A DNA stretch of 52,880 nucleotides from Rhodospirillales bacterium (GCA_018662225.1 JABJGO010000053.1:1-52880), one strand, 5' to 3'. Counted from the stretch's first letter, positions 24,702 to 33,911 are shown. Made by a program: numbers and translations. Notes: generated from the sequence alone by a model not told the origin.

Positions 24702-26699
24702 TTACTCGAACGTCATAATGACCTGATCAACGGCCAGACTATCGCCCGGCTCAGCACCAATATCCGAAATCACACAGTCTTTTTCGGCCCGCATGACATT
24801 TTCCATTTTCATGGCTTCGATCACGGCAAGCTCTTCACCGGCTTTGACTTCCTGACCTTCGGACACAGACACCGATACCAGCAGCCCTGGCATGGGTGAC
24901 AGCAGCAACTTGGACGTATCGGGCGGTGCTTTGTGGGGCATCAACCTGTTCAGATGCGCCACATTCGGGCTAACCACCAGAAGATCGGCTTGTACACCGG
25001 AATGTACGATCCGGTAGGTCACATTGACCCGCGATACCTGCATACACACGTCGGCGCCATTGATCTGACCCACGAACAGCGGATTGGCCATATTCCAGTC
25101 GGTGTGGACAACCATGTCCGTATCACCCACGGTCACCGTATAGTCGTCATCCACCATGGTCACTGAAACCGGATGATGGTCATCGCCATCCACAACCACC
25201 CAATCGGTCGCCACCTGTCTGCCGTGACCGGCCAGTTGGCCGCTGATCATAGCCGCACGGCGCTGGAAGCTATAGTGCATGACCGCCCCCACCGCGATAA
25301 CCAGATTGGGATCATCGTGCACGGCGTCGGCTGGATTGAACCCGTCCGGGTATTCTTCGGCGATGAAGTTGGTGGTGATGTTGCCGTCGATAAATCGCTG
25401 GTGCGCCATAAGGGCTGCCAAAAACGGGATATTGTGCGACACACCGCGAATGTAATAAGCGTCCAGCGCTTCGCGCATGGAAGCAATCGCCGCATTTCGG
25501 TCCGGTCCCCAGGTCACCAGCTTGGCGATCATGGGATCGTAATACATGGAAATCTCGCCGCCTTCATAGACGCCGGTATCCACGCGGACAATGCAGTCGG
25601 GATCGGATACCGCACTCGGTGCCTGATACCGTGACAACCGACCGATAGAGGGCAGGAAGTTACGGAATGGGTCTTCGGCATAGACCCGGCATTCCATGGC
25701 CCAACCGTTGAGCTTCACGTCAGCCTGTTTGATGGTCAGTTTTTTGCCAGCCGCCACATTGATCATCTGCTCAACCAGATCAAGACCGGTGATCAGTTCC
25801 GTTACCGGATGTTCCACCTGCAAGCGGGTGTTCATTTCAAGGAAGAAGAAATTACGGTTTTTATCAACGATGAATTCAACGGTACCGGCTGATTGATACT
25901 TGACCGCCTTGGCTAACTTGACGGCTTGTTCGCCCATGGCCTGGCGCGTGTCTTCATCAAGAAATGCACTTGGCGCTTCTTCGATGACTTTCTGGTGGCG
26001 GCGCTGGATCGAGCATTCCCGCTCGCCCAGATAAATCACGTTGCCATGAGCGTCACCCAGGACCTGAATTTCAATATGGCGTGGCTCTTCTATGAACTTT
26101 TCAGCGAACACCCGGTCATCACCAAAGCTGGATTTTGCTTCGTTGGTGGCACGCACAAAACCATCAAGACATTCGGCGTCGTTATAGGCGACCCGCATAC
26201 CCTTGCCACCGCCGCCAGCAGACGCTTTCAGCATGACTGGATAACCGATTTTCTTCGCTATCTTAACGGCTTCCTTGGCGTTTTTGATGGCGTCGGGATA
26301 ACCCGGCACCGTGGAAACGCCGGCCTTCTTAGCCAGTTTTTTGGATTCAATCTTGTCGCCCATGGCCGTAATGGCGCGTGGTTTGGGGCCAATAAAGGCA
26401 ATCTTCTCACGGGCCAGCGCACGGGCAAATGACGCATTCTCGGACAGGAAGCCATAACCGGGATGAACCGCATCGGCCTTGGTGTCGCGAATGGCTTGCA
26501 GGATATTTTTCTGAACCAGATAGCTTTCCGCCGATGGTGCCGGGCCGATGCATACAGCCTCGTCTGCCATAGCAACGTGCAGGGCCAGGTTATCGGCCTC
26601 TGAATAGACAGCGACGGTCATGATACCCATCTTTTGAGCCGTCTTGATTACTCGACAGGCGATCTCGCCACGATTGGCGATGAGAATTTTTTTAATCAT
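24702..26699 (-). CDS. pccA: Propionyl-CoA carboxylase alpha subunit (biotin carboxylase and carrier)
   Basis: Carboxylates biotin with ATP and bicarbonate and carries it to the beta subunit, making methylmalonyl-CoA from propionyl-CoA. The 665-residue protein has a biotin carboxylase domain (about 1-450; IANRGEIACRVI, ATP-grasp loop KASAGGGGKGMRV, EMNTRLQVEHPVTE), a BT-like linker domain (about 480-590), and a C-terminal biotinyl domain with the acceptor Lys631 in EAMKMENVM. The domain layout separates PCC from the shorter acetyl-CoA carboxylase AccC. It lies three bases downstream of the small membrane-protein gene and completes the pccB-orf-pccA operon. Confidence 0.94.
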   Translation of the reverse strand: MIKKILIANRGEIACRVIKTAQKMGIMTVAVYSEADNLALHVAMADEAVCIGPAPSAESYLVQKNILQAIRDTKADAVHPGYGFLSENASFARALAREKIAFIGPKPRAITAMGDKIESKKLAKKAGVSTVPGYPDAIKNAKEAVKIAKKIGYPVMLKASAGGGGKGMRVAYNDAECLDGFVRATNEAKSSFGDDRVFAEKFIEEPRHIEIQVLGDAHGNVIYLGERECSIQRRHQKVIEEAPSAFLDEDTRQAMGEQAVKLAKAVKYQSAGTVEFIVDKNRNFFFLEMNTRLQVEHPVTELITGLDLVEQMINVAAGKKLTIKQADVKLNGWAMECRVYAEDPFRNFLPSIGRLSRYQAPSAVSDPDCIVRVDTGVYEGGEISMYYDPMIAKLVTWGPDRNAAIASMREALDAYYIRGVSHNIPFLAALMAHQRFIDGNITTNFIAEEYPDGFNPADAVHDDPNLVIAVGAVMHYSFQRRAAMISGQLAGHGRQVATDWVVVDGDDHHPVSVTMVDDDYTVTVGDTDMVVHTDWNMANPLFVGQINGADVCMQVSRVNVTYRIVHSGVQADLLVVSPNVAHLNRLMPHKAPPDTSKLLLSPMPGLLVSVSVSEGQEVKAGEELAVIEAMKMENVMRAEKDCVISDIGAEPGDSLAVDQVIMTFE

Positions 26700-26702
26700 G
26701 TG

Positions 26703-26936
26703 TTACATCTTGCTCCCGAACAAACCCATAGCGTACGCCGCGTGCAGCGCAAGTGGTGCTCCCCATGCCACCATCGGTAACGCAAACCACCATTCCCCCG
26801 GTGCGAACACGTAGTTTACCGCCACGCCCGCAATCATCACGACAAAATAAACGGCCATATGAATGGCAAATCCCCGCAAGCGGGTCCGGGCAGGTGTTGA
26901 AGAAACATCGTTATCTGACATGGTTAGGTCGCTCAT
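26703..26936 (-). CDS. Small two-helix membrane protein (2TM-domain-like) in the pcc operon
   Basis: A 77-residue protein with two hydrophobic helices (about 25-45 and 50-70 in RGFAIHMAVYFVVMIAGVAV and WWFALPMVAWGAPLALH), matching the 2TM domain pattern in which RGF-x-IH precedes helix 1 and a WGxxLxxHA stretch lies in helix 2. It sits between pccB and pccA with gaps of 35 and 3 bases. ATG 26936 is preferred because a longer frame would run into pccB. Why a membrane peptide sits in a carboxylase operon is unknown. Confidence 0.7.
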   Translation of the reverse strand: MSDLTMSDNDVSSTPARTRLRGFAIHMAVYFVVMIAGVAVNYVFAPGEWWFALPMVAWGAPLALHAAYAMGLFGSKM

Positions 26937-26971
26937 TTCTATGCCCACACTGTATGCCCACATGGGCCGGA

Positions 26972-28504
26972 TCAAAGCGGCATATTGCCGTGTTTTTTCC
27001 ACGGGTTTTCGATTTCTTTATTGGCCAGCATACGTAAGCTCCGACAAATACGTTTGCGCGTATTGTGGGGCATAATCACATCGTCAATAAAGCCGCGTTT
27101 GCCAGCAACAAAGGGGTTAGCAAAACGCTGACGATATTCTTCGGTGCGGGCTTCGATCTTCTTCTCGTCGCCAATATCACCTCGGAAGATAATTTCCACC
27201 GCACCCTTTGGCCCCATCACCGCAATCTCGGCGGTGGGCCAGGCAAAGTTCACATCACCGCGCAGGTGCTTGGAACTCATCACATCATAGGCCCCGCCAT
27301 AGGCTTTGCGGGTAATAACGGTAACTTTTGGCACCGTGGCTTCGGCATAGGCGTACAGCAGCTTGGCACCATGTTTGATGATGCCGCCGTATTCCTGTGA
27401 CGTACCCGGCATAAAGCCCGGGACATCCACAAACGTAACCACGGGGATATTGAAGCAATCGCAGAACCGCACAAACCGTGCGGCCTTGATGGAAGAATTG
27501 ATATCCAGACAACCAGCCAGCACCATGGGTTGGTTGGCAACTATCCCTACGGTGGAGCCTTCCATCCGCCCAAATCCGATGATGATATTGCCCGCATAAT
27601 TGGGCTGAAGCTCAAAGAAATCTTCTTCATCAACCATTTTCAGGATCAATTCCATCATGTCGTATGGTTTGTTGGGATTATCAGGCACCAGCGTATCCAG
27701 AGACATCTCCACCCGGTTTGCCACGTCCGGTGTGGGACGTACCGGCGGATTCTCCTTAGCACTTGACGGTAAGAAGTCCACAAACCGGCGCAGATACATC
27801 AAGGCTTCCACATCATTGGGGAATGCCTTGTCAGCCACACCAGATTTCGTCGTATGCGTGGTGGCACCGCCCAGGTCCTCAGCGGTAACCTCTTCATGGG
27901 TCACGGTCTTGACCACATCAGGGCCGGTTACAAACATGTAAGACGTGTCTTCCACCATGAAAATGAAATCCGTCAACGCAGGTGAATACACCGCCCCACC
28001 GGCACAGGGGCCCATGATCATGGAAATTTGGGGTATGGCACCGGATGCCATGGCATTGCGCTGGAAGACTTCGGCATATCCGGCCAGCGAGTCCACGCCT
28101 TCCTGAATACGCGCGCCGCCCGAATCGTTAAGCCCGATAACGGGTGCGCCAACCTTGATGGCCTGATCCATGATCTTGCATATTTTTTTGGCATGGGAGG
28201 CAGAAAGTGATCCACCGAATACGGTGAAATCCTGACTGAACACAAAAATGAGGCGACCGTTGATAGTACCGAACCCGGTTACAACACCATCACCGGGGAT
28301 GACCTGATCCGCCATGCCGAAATCTGTGCAATTCTGCTCCACAAACATATCCCATTCCTCGAAGGAGTCGGGATCGAAAAGCATCTGGATACGTTCGCGG
28401 GCGGTCAGCTTCCCTTTGCTGTGTTGGGTATCAATACGGCGTTGACCACCGCCCAATCGGGCCTGTTCACGCTTTTCTTCAAGCTGTCGAATGATGTCAT
28501 GCAT
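26972..28504 (-). CDS. pccB: Propionyl-CoA carboxylase beta subunit (carboxyltransferase)
   Basis: Transfers carboxyl from biotin to propionyl-CoA. The 510-residue carboxyltransferase opens with [19 protein letters not shown] and [15 protein letters not shown], both PCC-type. The N-half oxyanion region is seen in [20 protein letters not shown] and [13 protein letters not shown], and the C-half in [23 protein letters not shown] with [12 protein letters not shown]. An operator-like inverted repeat lies about 50-70 bases upstream of its start. PCC feeds propionyl-CoA from odd-chain fats, branched amino acids and methionine to the TCA cycle. The epimerase and mutase genes that follow in the pathway are not in the window. 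Confidence 0.94.
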   Translation of the reverse strand: MHDIIRQLEEKREQARLGGGQRRIDTQHSKGKLTARERIQMLFDPDSFEEWDMFVEQNCTDFGMADQVIPGDGVVTGFGTINGRLIFVFSQDFTVFGGSLSASHAKKICKIMDQAIKVGAPVIGLNDSGGARIQEGVDSLAGYAEVFQRNAMASGAIPQISMIMGPCAGGAVYSPALTDFIFMVEDTSYMFVTGPDVVKTVTHEEVTAEDLGGATTHTTKSGVADKAFPNDVEALMYLRRFVDFLPSSAKENPPVRPTPDVANRVEMSLDTLVPDNPNKPYDMMELILKMVDEEDFFELQPNYAGNIIIGFGRMEGSTVGIVANQPMVLAGCLDINSSIKAARFVRFCDCFNIPVVTFVDVPGFMPGTSQEYGGIIKHGAKLLYAYAEATVPKVTVITRKAYGGAYDVMSSKHLRGDVNFAWPTAEIAVMGPKGAVEIIFRGDIGDEKKIEARTEEYRQRFANPFVAGKRGFIDDVIMPHNTRKRICRSLRMLANKEIENPWKKHGNMPL

Positions 28505-28553
28505 GGCGGTCTCTACCCGTTACCCCTTATGATTCCTCACAATTTATGCTGCA

Positions 28554-28573
28554 TTGCGGTATCATACCAGCAA
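28554..28573 (-). promoter_or_regulatory. Operator-like inverted repeat upstream of pccB
   Basis: TTGC-GGTAT-C-ATACC-A-GCAA on the plus strand: arms TTGCGGTAT and ATACC(A)GCAA are complementary except for one extra base. It overlaps a candidate -10 (TATGAT on the minus strand at 28561-28566; a possible -35 TTGATT lies at 28586-28591 with a long 19-base spacer). A repressor or activator site for the pcc operon is a reasonable inference. Confidence 0.5.
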
Positions 28574-28608
28574 AATGCATGGCAGAATCAATAAGCTTAT
28601 CAATCTGG

Positions 28609-29310
28609 TTACTGAATTAACTCAAGAAATGTGGCTGTCGCCAACACATCCACTTTGATTTGGCGTTGCCGGTCCAGGGCTTCTTTATCTTCACCCCATT
28701 TTTCGGCCTGATAATGCTCATCGACCATGGCCGCATCGTATGCCGCCACCGCCGACAACTGACCGTGATAAACAGCCAGCGCCATCACAACCGAACTTAG
28801 AGATGTGGCAATATCCGTAACCGCCGCCAACTCAAAATCATTCAGACGCCCAACCTTCGCCGTGATGGCCTGAATGGCCTCAGCTGGTTGATCCACATGA
28901 ATAACACCACTTGTGGCCGTAAGGTGGGCGCCCAATGCACTGCCCGCCCAATTCAATAGTGGTTGCCACACCTCCCCCTGACGACTAACCAGATCCTCAG
29001 GCTCATCCGCCCAGTAACAAATCAGGTCAGATTTGGCATAGTGCGATAGCTGGTCGATGAAAACAGTGCGATCACTGGCGATACGGTCTATGGCGGCGTT
29101 TGCCAAGCCACACAGAGGCATGGTTGCCGGATTAATATCGTCACCTTGCGCATCCCATTCCTGGGCCATGGCTTGTCCAAGTTTATTGTAAGGCACCTGA
29201 AGCGGCACGCCACCGGGTGTACGCACGGGACGACCATCCAGCTGAATGGCCCAGTTACCAGCGATTTCTACAGCCGTGGCAGATTCGTAAAATCGACGCG
29301 CTTTAGTCAT
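28609..29310 (-). CDS. ATP12-family F1-ATPase assembly chaperone
   Basis: A 233-residue homologue of mitochondrial ATP12, which binds the F1 alpha subunit before the alpha3-beta3 ring forms. The blocks VEIAGNWAIQLDGRPVRTPGG, QEWDAQGDDINPATMPLCGLANAAID and DLICYWADEPEDLVSRQGEVW are the family hallmark, and DFELAAVTDIATSLSSVVMALA is near the C-terminus. It is the last gene of the HAD-AsmA-ATP12 unit and its start touches the AsmA stop. ATP12 is confined largely to alphaproteobacteria and mitochondria. Confidence 0.92.
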   Translation of the reverse strand: MTKARRFYESATAVEIAGNWAIQLDGRPVRTPGGVPLQVPYNKLGQAMAQEWDAQGDDINPATMPLCGLANAAIDRIASDRTVFIDQLSHYAKSDLICYWADEPEDLVSRQGEVWQPLLNWAGSALGAHLTATSGVIHVDQPAEAIQAITAKVGRLNDFELAAVTDIATSLSSVVMALAVYHGQLSAVAAYDAAMVDEHYQAEKWGEDKEALDRQRQIKVDVLATATFLELIQ

Positions 29311-31358
29311 TAGTTACCCAATAAATTGTTCAACAGGCCTTCTACCGGGTTTTCTTCTGGGGTTTCTTCTTGGACCGGCGGTTGCTCCTGTTGTTTTGGG
29401 CTGGATGGCACATCACCGGCGGGTTGGCCCGGCTGTAATGGTTTTCCGGCCAGCGCCAAAGCGCAATAATCCGTGCTGTCGATTTCGTTTGCAACCGTAT
29501 CCAATACAGCGCCCAGAAGGATGGATACACCCCCCGTCGCAATCCCGGTGGCCAGCGATGCTGCGCCCAACAGAACATCTGCTTTGTCTGCGGTAAAAGA
29601 TGGATCTTTCAGGGTACCGCCCACCGAGATACCGATTTCTGCAACGGATACGACGCTGGCCGATTTGGCACGAGGGTCGAAATACAGGTTTAACTTCTCT
29701 TCACGCAGATCAATGCCACCCTCACCAATTACCGACAGGCCATCTGTTTCAACCAGTATGGTTTTACTGGTCGCCATACCCTGAACAATGTCGAAATCAA
29801 CGACCGCACATTGCAAATCGTTGATATCGCCAACCAGAACATCGGTCAAAGGCCCTGACGGGACGTTTAAAGCATCGATATCGATATGGCCGTCCTCACT
29901 CACCACACGTAGCTTGCCGTCTAACCCCGCCATTATTGATCGCACTGAGTTGCCTGCCCCCTTGGCCGTGATCGATACATCCATCATGCCGCTTAAGGCT
30001 TCTTCACCCGTCATTTCCTTGAGAATTCTGCCATAATCGATTTTCCGCGCATCCGCAGCGATTGCCAATTTAGCGTCGCTCAGTTGGACGTCCCCTTCAA
30101 TGCGACCACCGCCAAAATCAAAACCGAACGAGCGCACATTCAGTGCGCCGTTCTTCAGGGTTAAATCAGCATCCACATTGCCCAATGTCACTCCATTGGT
30201 CACAACGTCCTTGCCTGAAAATTTCACACTGGCGTCAACCGAATTCAGACCGTCCAATGATATTGGATCATCCGGGAATACACGCCCGTCGTCAGGACCA
30301 GTGTCCGGTGTCGTATTGCCCTGAGATGGGGTCGGCTGAATATCTACTGAATCGAAATGATTGGACGACAGATCAGCAATCACGCTTGGCCGTATGCCCG
30401 CCAGGTTGAACGAAATATTACCGGCCAAATCACTGTCACCAATTTTCATGCCAAGCCCGTCGATGGCAAAGCCGCCATCCACATCACGTAAAGCCCCCTT
30501 CAACGCAATCGACTTTTCGGGTAAAGAAGCACTGCCGTCAACACCAGCCATCGCCATACCTCGGCTTGCGATGGCTGCCATGTCGTCGCCCGTCACATCA
30601 AAACCAATGTTCACCCCCGAGGCACTACGTGGTTTTTTTACGGTGCCGTTCAATTGGACGCGGGCACCCAGTGATGAAATTTCCAATTTTACAGGGAACA
30701 TTCCGTCACTACTCAACGCTGCAACGGATCCCATTTCTCCCTCAACGCTGATATTTTCGTTGTTGTAGATTGCTTCCATTGCCAACGACAGGGGCGTGTC
30801 TATGCCATCCGTACTCAAGTCCAAATTGGTCAAGGTGAATTTATGAGTCTGACCATTCACGCCATCTAAAAATTGCACATTTACATCACGGACCAGGACA
30901 TTGTGAACAACCGGCAGCGCCTCGCCTTCACCATAATCGGTATCGTCGCTTTCAGTGGACGTAGAATTGAATTCCCAATTTCCATGACCTGCACTATCTG
31001 TTTCAAGCAGAAGGTCCGCACCATAAAGCACCACACGTTTCACCTGTATATCGCCACTAAGAAGCGGGATAAGTGATATTTCAGCCGCAAACCGTTCCAG
31101 TGTCAGCATTTCTGGTTTTGAGCCCCAGGATGCGTTAGCAAAGCTGACGCCATCCACCGACACGGATGGGTTCAACGAGATATTCAGCTCCAGCTCACCA
31201 TCAATAATGAGCTTACGTCCGGTTGCATCACTGGCTTGCTCAGCGATCAAGCCCTTGTATTGATTGAAATCCATGGATGACAGAACAGCGACGCCCGCAA
31301 CAACAAGGGCGATCAGAAGAAACCCGATCACGAATAATATTCTGAGTACCCGTTTCAT
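29310..31358 (-). CDS. AsmA family protein
   Basis: A 682-residue envelope protein. An N-terminal membrane anchor (residues about 5-28) is followed by the AsmA domain with FNQYKGLIAEQASDATGRKL and GELELNISLNPSVSVDGVSFANASWGS, and then a long beta-rich periplasmic body typical of the AsmA/TamB-like lipid-bridging group. The C-terminal domain (about 480-610) contains VLVGDINDLQCAVVDFDIVQGMA and FDPRAKSASVVSVAEIGISVGGTL. It ends in a Pro/Gln/Glu-rich tail. Start and stop abut both neighbours, so translation is likely coupled. Role in outer-membrane lipid homeostasis is inferred from the family. Confidence 0.88.
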   Translation of the reverse strand: MKRVLRILFVIGFLLIALVVAGVAVLSSMDFNQYKGLIAEQASDATGRKLIIDGELELNISLNPSVSVDGVSFANASWGSKPEMLTLERFAAEISLIPLLSGDIQVKRVVLYGADLLLETDSAGHGNWEFNSTSTESDDTDYGEGEALPVVHNVLVRDVNVQFLDGVNGQTHKFTLTNLDLSTDGIDTPLSLAMEAIYNNENISVEGEMGSVAALSSDGMFPVKLEISSLGARVQLNGTVKKPRSASGVNIGFDVTGDDMAAIASRGMAMAGVDGSASLPEKSIALKGALRDVDGGFAIDGLGMKIGDSDLAGNISFNLAGIRPSVIADLSSNHFDSVDIQPTPSQGNTTPDTGPDDGRVFPDDPISLDGLNSVDASVKFSGKDVVTNGVTLGNVDADLTLKNGALNVRSFGFDFGGGRIEGDVQLSDAKLAIAADARKIDYGRILKEMTGEEALSGMMDVSITAKGAGNSVRSIMAGLDGKLRVVSEDGHIDIDALNVPSGPLTDVLVGDINDLQCAVVDFDIVQGMATSKTILVETDGLSVIGEGGIDLREEKLNLYFDPRAKSASVVSVAEIGISVGGTLKDPSFTADKADVLLGAASLATGIATGGVSILLGAVLDTVANEIDSTDYCALALAGKPLQPGQPAGDVPSSPKQQEQPPVQEETPEENPVEGLLNNLLGN

Positions 31359-32044
31359 TAATCACCTTCCAACAACGTATTAAGAACACCGGCAAGACCG
31401 TCGAAGTCATCGATGACGATTGCCGCGCCAGCCTGGTATAATTCTTCCGGCTTGTGATAACCCCAGGAAACGCCAATACCCTTTACACCGGCGTTCCGGG
31501 CCATTTCCATATCAAAAGTCGTATCACCAATCATAACCGTTGTCTCTGACCGTGTGTCCGTTTCTTCCATGGCTCTCAGCACCATATCCGGGTGTGGTTT
31601 CCCTTTTGCCACGTCTGACGTTTGCCGGGTTACAAAGTAATCCAGAATACCATGAGGCTCCAACGTCGCTACCAGACCGTGGCTGGCTTTTCCCGTGGCG
31701 ATCCCCATGGTCCAATTGGCTCGATCAAGATGCGCCAAAGCCTGCGATACGCCAGAAAACATCGGCTCATGCACCGCCCCCGCCCGGCGTAATTCTCGAA
31801 ACCTTGATTTGTAGTGTTCTGACAGCATTTCGGCGTCACCCTCAGATACCAAAGGATTCAAACGAGCGATTGCATCGGTCAACGGTAAACCAATGATGCG
31901 CTGGATGTTATCGTTTGTGGGTACTTCAAGCCCGTGATCCACAAAAGTGGTTTTCATGGTGGAAACAATGGAGGCTGCCGAATCAACGAGCGTCCCATCA
32001 CAGTCAAAAATAGCCAGATATGATTGAATGTTAGCCTCTGTCAT
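31358..32044 (-). CDS. HAD-IA family phosphatase (phosphoglycolate-phosphatase-like)
   Basis: A 228-residue haloacid-dehalogenase hydrolase. AIFDCDGTLVDSA holds the nucleophile Asp14 and acid Asp16, then MGIATGKASHG gives motif II, KGKPHPDMVLRAM gives the Lys, and TVMIGDTTFDMEMARNAG gives the Mg2+ aspartates. The cap domain is the C1 type. The substrate is unassigned: phosphoglycolate is one candidate and pyridoxal-type substrates are others. In alphaproteobacteria this gene commonly lies between rluC and atp12; here rluC is about 2 kb away. It begins the HAD-AsmA-ATP12 operon. Confidence 0.85.
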   Translation of the reverse strand: MTEANIQSYLAIFDCDGTLVDSAASIVSTMKTTFVDHGLEVPTNDNIQRIIGLPLTDAIARLNPLVSEGDAEMLSEHYKSRFRELRRAGAVHEPMFSGVSQALAHLDRANWTMGIATGKASHGLVATLEPHGILDYFVTRQTSDVAKGKPHPDMVLRAMEETDTRSETTVMIGDTTFDMEMARNAGVKGIGVSWGYHKPEELYQAGAAIVIDDFDGLAGVLNTLLEGD

Positions 32045-32260
32045 ATAGATCGATCAAATTTAAAGGGCTCATCCGGGCGTATGCAGTAAAATCACCGATT
32101 TGGTCGCTTGGCATGTTCTCGAGGAAATTGATGATTACCATTTTGCAAAGACGTTGAAACAGTGTTTAATGTGGTCAACCGGGTGGCGCATGGGCGTCGT
32201 TGCCAATGCATAGCACCCTGAGAGAACAATAACGAACCAAAACCTGAGGAGGTGGCTACA
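32045..32260. other. Divergent intergenic region upstream of the second OmpA lipoprotein
   Basis: A 216-base gap between two divergent genes with no credible ORF. A possible -35/-10 pair TTGCAA / TTAATG with a 17-base spacer lies around 32140-32170 on the plus strand, but it is weak. GAGGAGG (32246-32252) is the ribosome-binding site of the lipoprotein. No hairpin or palindrome stood out. Confidence 0.5.
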
Positions 32261-33133
32261 ATGAAAATGATAAAAAAACTATCCGGTATCGTACTAACAT
32301 TGCCGATCCTGGCCGCATGCGCCAATTACGACATGGATACCGTCGGTAACATGGAGATCAGCAGTTGGGAATTTGCAGAATCCCTTCATGGTCAATATAT
32401 GCGTATTGGACGTGACGAAGCCGCTGAGCAAGATTGGTCGGATGCAATATTCTTCCGTAACAAAGCCCGTGAAGCAGCCGAAGCCGCGAACGAAGGTGCT
32501 GCCCTGCCTGATCCACAAATGGTCAGCGATCGCGATATCCCTGATGAAGCGTTAGCCGATTTGAATGCTGCATATGACAGTCTCATGGCGGCGCTTGAAG
32601 ATGGTCGTCGCACAAAACCAACGGCCGCCGCCATCGCGCAAACCAGCTTTGATTGCTGGCTCCAGGAACAGGAAGAAAATGTCCAACCTGATGACATTGC
32701 GCTGTGCCGTGACGATTTTGAAGATGCCCTCGCTTTATTGCTTAAAACGAGTGCACCAATGGCCGCAGTTGCACCGGCAGCCGCCGATGCCATGGCGACC
32801 GCAGGTCCATTTATGATCTATTTTGGCTTCAATAGCGCCTCACTGGATTCATCCGCGAAATCCCTGATCATGAACCTCGCCGCCCATAAGTTTGCCAAAG
32901 ATGAAATGGGTTACATCGTACTGACAGGTCATGCCGATCTCTCGGGCGGAGAATCATATAACGACGCTCTATCGGAACGGCGTGTTATGGCCGTCGAATC
33001 AGCCTTGAATTCAAGTGGCGTGTCTGCCCGTATTCTAAGTTCTTCATATGGTGAAAGCCGCCCCTTGAAGGCAACATCGGATGGCATGCGCGAAGCCAAG
33101 AACCGCCGTGTGGAAGTGACGTTGTCACAGTAA
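32261..33133 (+). CDS. OmpA-family lipoprotein with a cysteine-paired N-terminal domain (paralogue B)
   Basis: A 290-residue predicted outer-membrane lipoprotein. The lipobox is LPILAAC (Cys20). Residues about 30-160 are alpha-helical and match the N-terminal domain of the gene at 6586, including QTSFDCWLQEQEE and DDIALCRDDF with Cys132 and Cys149, the same CX16C spacing. An Ala/Pro linker (SAPMAAVAPAAADAMA) precedes an OmpA-C domain with VLTGHADLSGGESYNDALSERR, SSYGESRP and NRRVEV. The strong GAGGAGG eight bases before ATG 32261 decides the start. A strong terminator follows. A convergent response regulator lies next to it and may regulate it, which is inference. Confidence 0.87.
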   Translation: MKMIKKLSGIVLTLPILAACANYDMDTVGNMEISSWEFAESLHGQYMRIGRDEAAEQDWSDAIFFRNKAREAAEAANEGAALPDPQMVSDRDIPDEALADLNAAYDSLMAALEDGRRTKPTAAAIAQTSFDCWLQEQEENVQPDDIALCRDDFEDALALLLKTSAPMAAVAPAAADAMATAGPFMIYFGFNSASLDSSAKSLIMNLAAHKFAKDEMGYIVLTGHADLSGGESYNDALSERRVMAVESALNSSGVSARILSSSYGESRPLKATSDGMREAKNRRVEVTLSQ

Positions 33134-33163
33134 TTTCACCGCCAATTCTTGGACTGAATAACG

Positions 33164-33201
33164 AAAAACGCCGGAGAGTATTTTCTCTCCGGCGTTTTTT
33201 T
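33164..33201. terminator. Strong rho-independent terminator shared by convergent genes
   Basis: Stem AAAAACGCCGGAGAG (33164-33178), 6-base loop, then CTCTCCGGCG with a run of T ending at 33201. A-run and T-run on the two sides make it work in both directions, ending the lipoprotein gene (plus) and the response regulator (minus). Confidence 0.92.
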
Positions 33202-33224
33202 ATTCTGACGATGCGTAAAATGAC

Positions 33225-33911
33225 TTAGTCGACCGCCGCCCCGTTAGATGAAATGATATATCCTATTCCCCGCCGGGTCTTGATCATCACATCAGCACCG
33301 GATTCCACCAGACGTTTTCGTAAGCGTGACACATGAACCTCAACAGAGTTAGACGAAACTTCATCGTCGAACCCATAGAGTTTTTCTTCCATCACGTCTT
33401 TGGGGACAACCCGACCGCTACGGCGTATTAGCAATTCCAGCACATCGGTTTCCCGGCGCGACACGCCGACGATCGATCCATTTATCTGGACCTCCCTGCT
33501 GCGGGTATCGTATTTCAAATTCCCAAGGCTTAGAACCAGGTCCAGTGAGGCATTTGGCCGCCGCAGCAAAGCGCGAACGCGGGCGATCAGTTCTTCCATG
33601 TCCACAGGCTTGGCCACATAATCATCGCCACCGCTATCGAGGCCTTCGATGCGCTCGTTGATTTGTGTACGTGCCGTCAAAAGCAATACAGGCGTGGAAT
33701 CACCACGGTTGCGGATCAAACGTAGAAGCTCAAGGCCATCTTTGTCCGGCAATCCGCGATCAAGAACAATAATGTCATAGGATACAGTTTCTGAAGCCGC
33801 TTCACCGTCTTCACACCTGCCAACGGCATCAACCACATACCCTTCGCTCTCAAAAGCCACCTTCATGGCTTTCGCAAGAACGTCGTGATCTTCAACTATT
33901 AATATACGCAT
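33225..33911 (-). CDS. OmpR/TctD-type response regulator, no kinase nearby
   Basis: A 228-residue two-component regulator. The receiver has Glu7-Asp8 in ILIVEDHDV, phospho-acceptor Asp51 in IIVLDRGLPDKDGL, Thr79 in VLLLTARTQ and Lys101 in DDYVAKPVDMEEL. The winged helix runs from about 128 to 225 with SRRETDVLELLIRRSGRVV, NSVEVHVSRLRKRL and IKTRRGIGYII. The ATG at 33911 (start MRILIVED) is chosen over an in-frame TTG at 33923. No histidine kinase gene adjoins it. It is convergent with the OmpA lipoprotein. Its upstream region holds the palindromes listed separately. Confidence 0.9.
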   Translation of the reverse strand: MRILIVEDHDVLAKAMKVAFESEGYVVDAVGRCEDGEAASETVSYDIIVLDRGLPDKDGLELLRLIRNRGDSTPVLLLTARTQINERIEGLDSGGDDYVAKPVDMEELIARVRALLRRPNASLDLVLSLGNLKYDTRSREVQINGSIVGVSRRETDVLELLIRRSGRVVPKDVMEEKLYGFDDEVSSNSVEVHVSRLRKRLVESGADVMIKTRRGIGYIISSNGAAVD

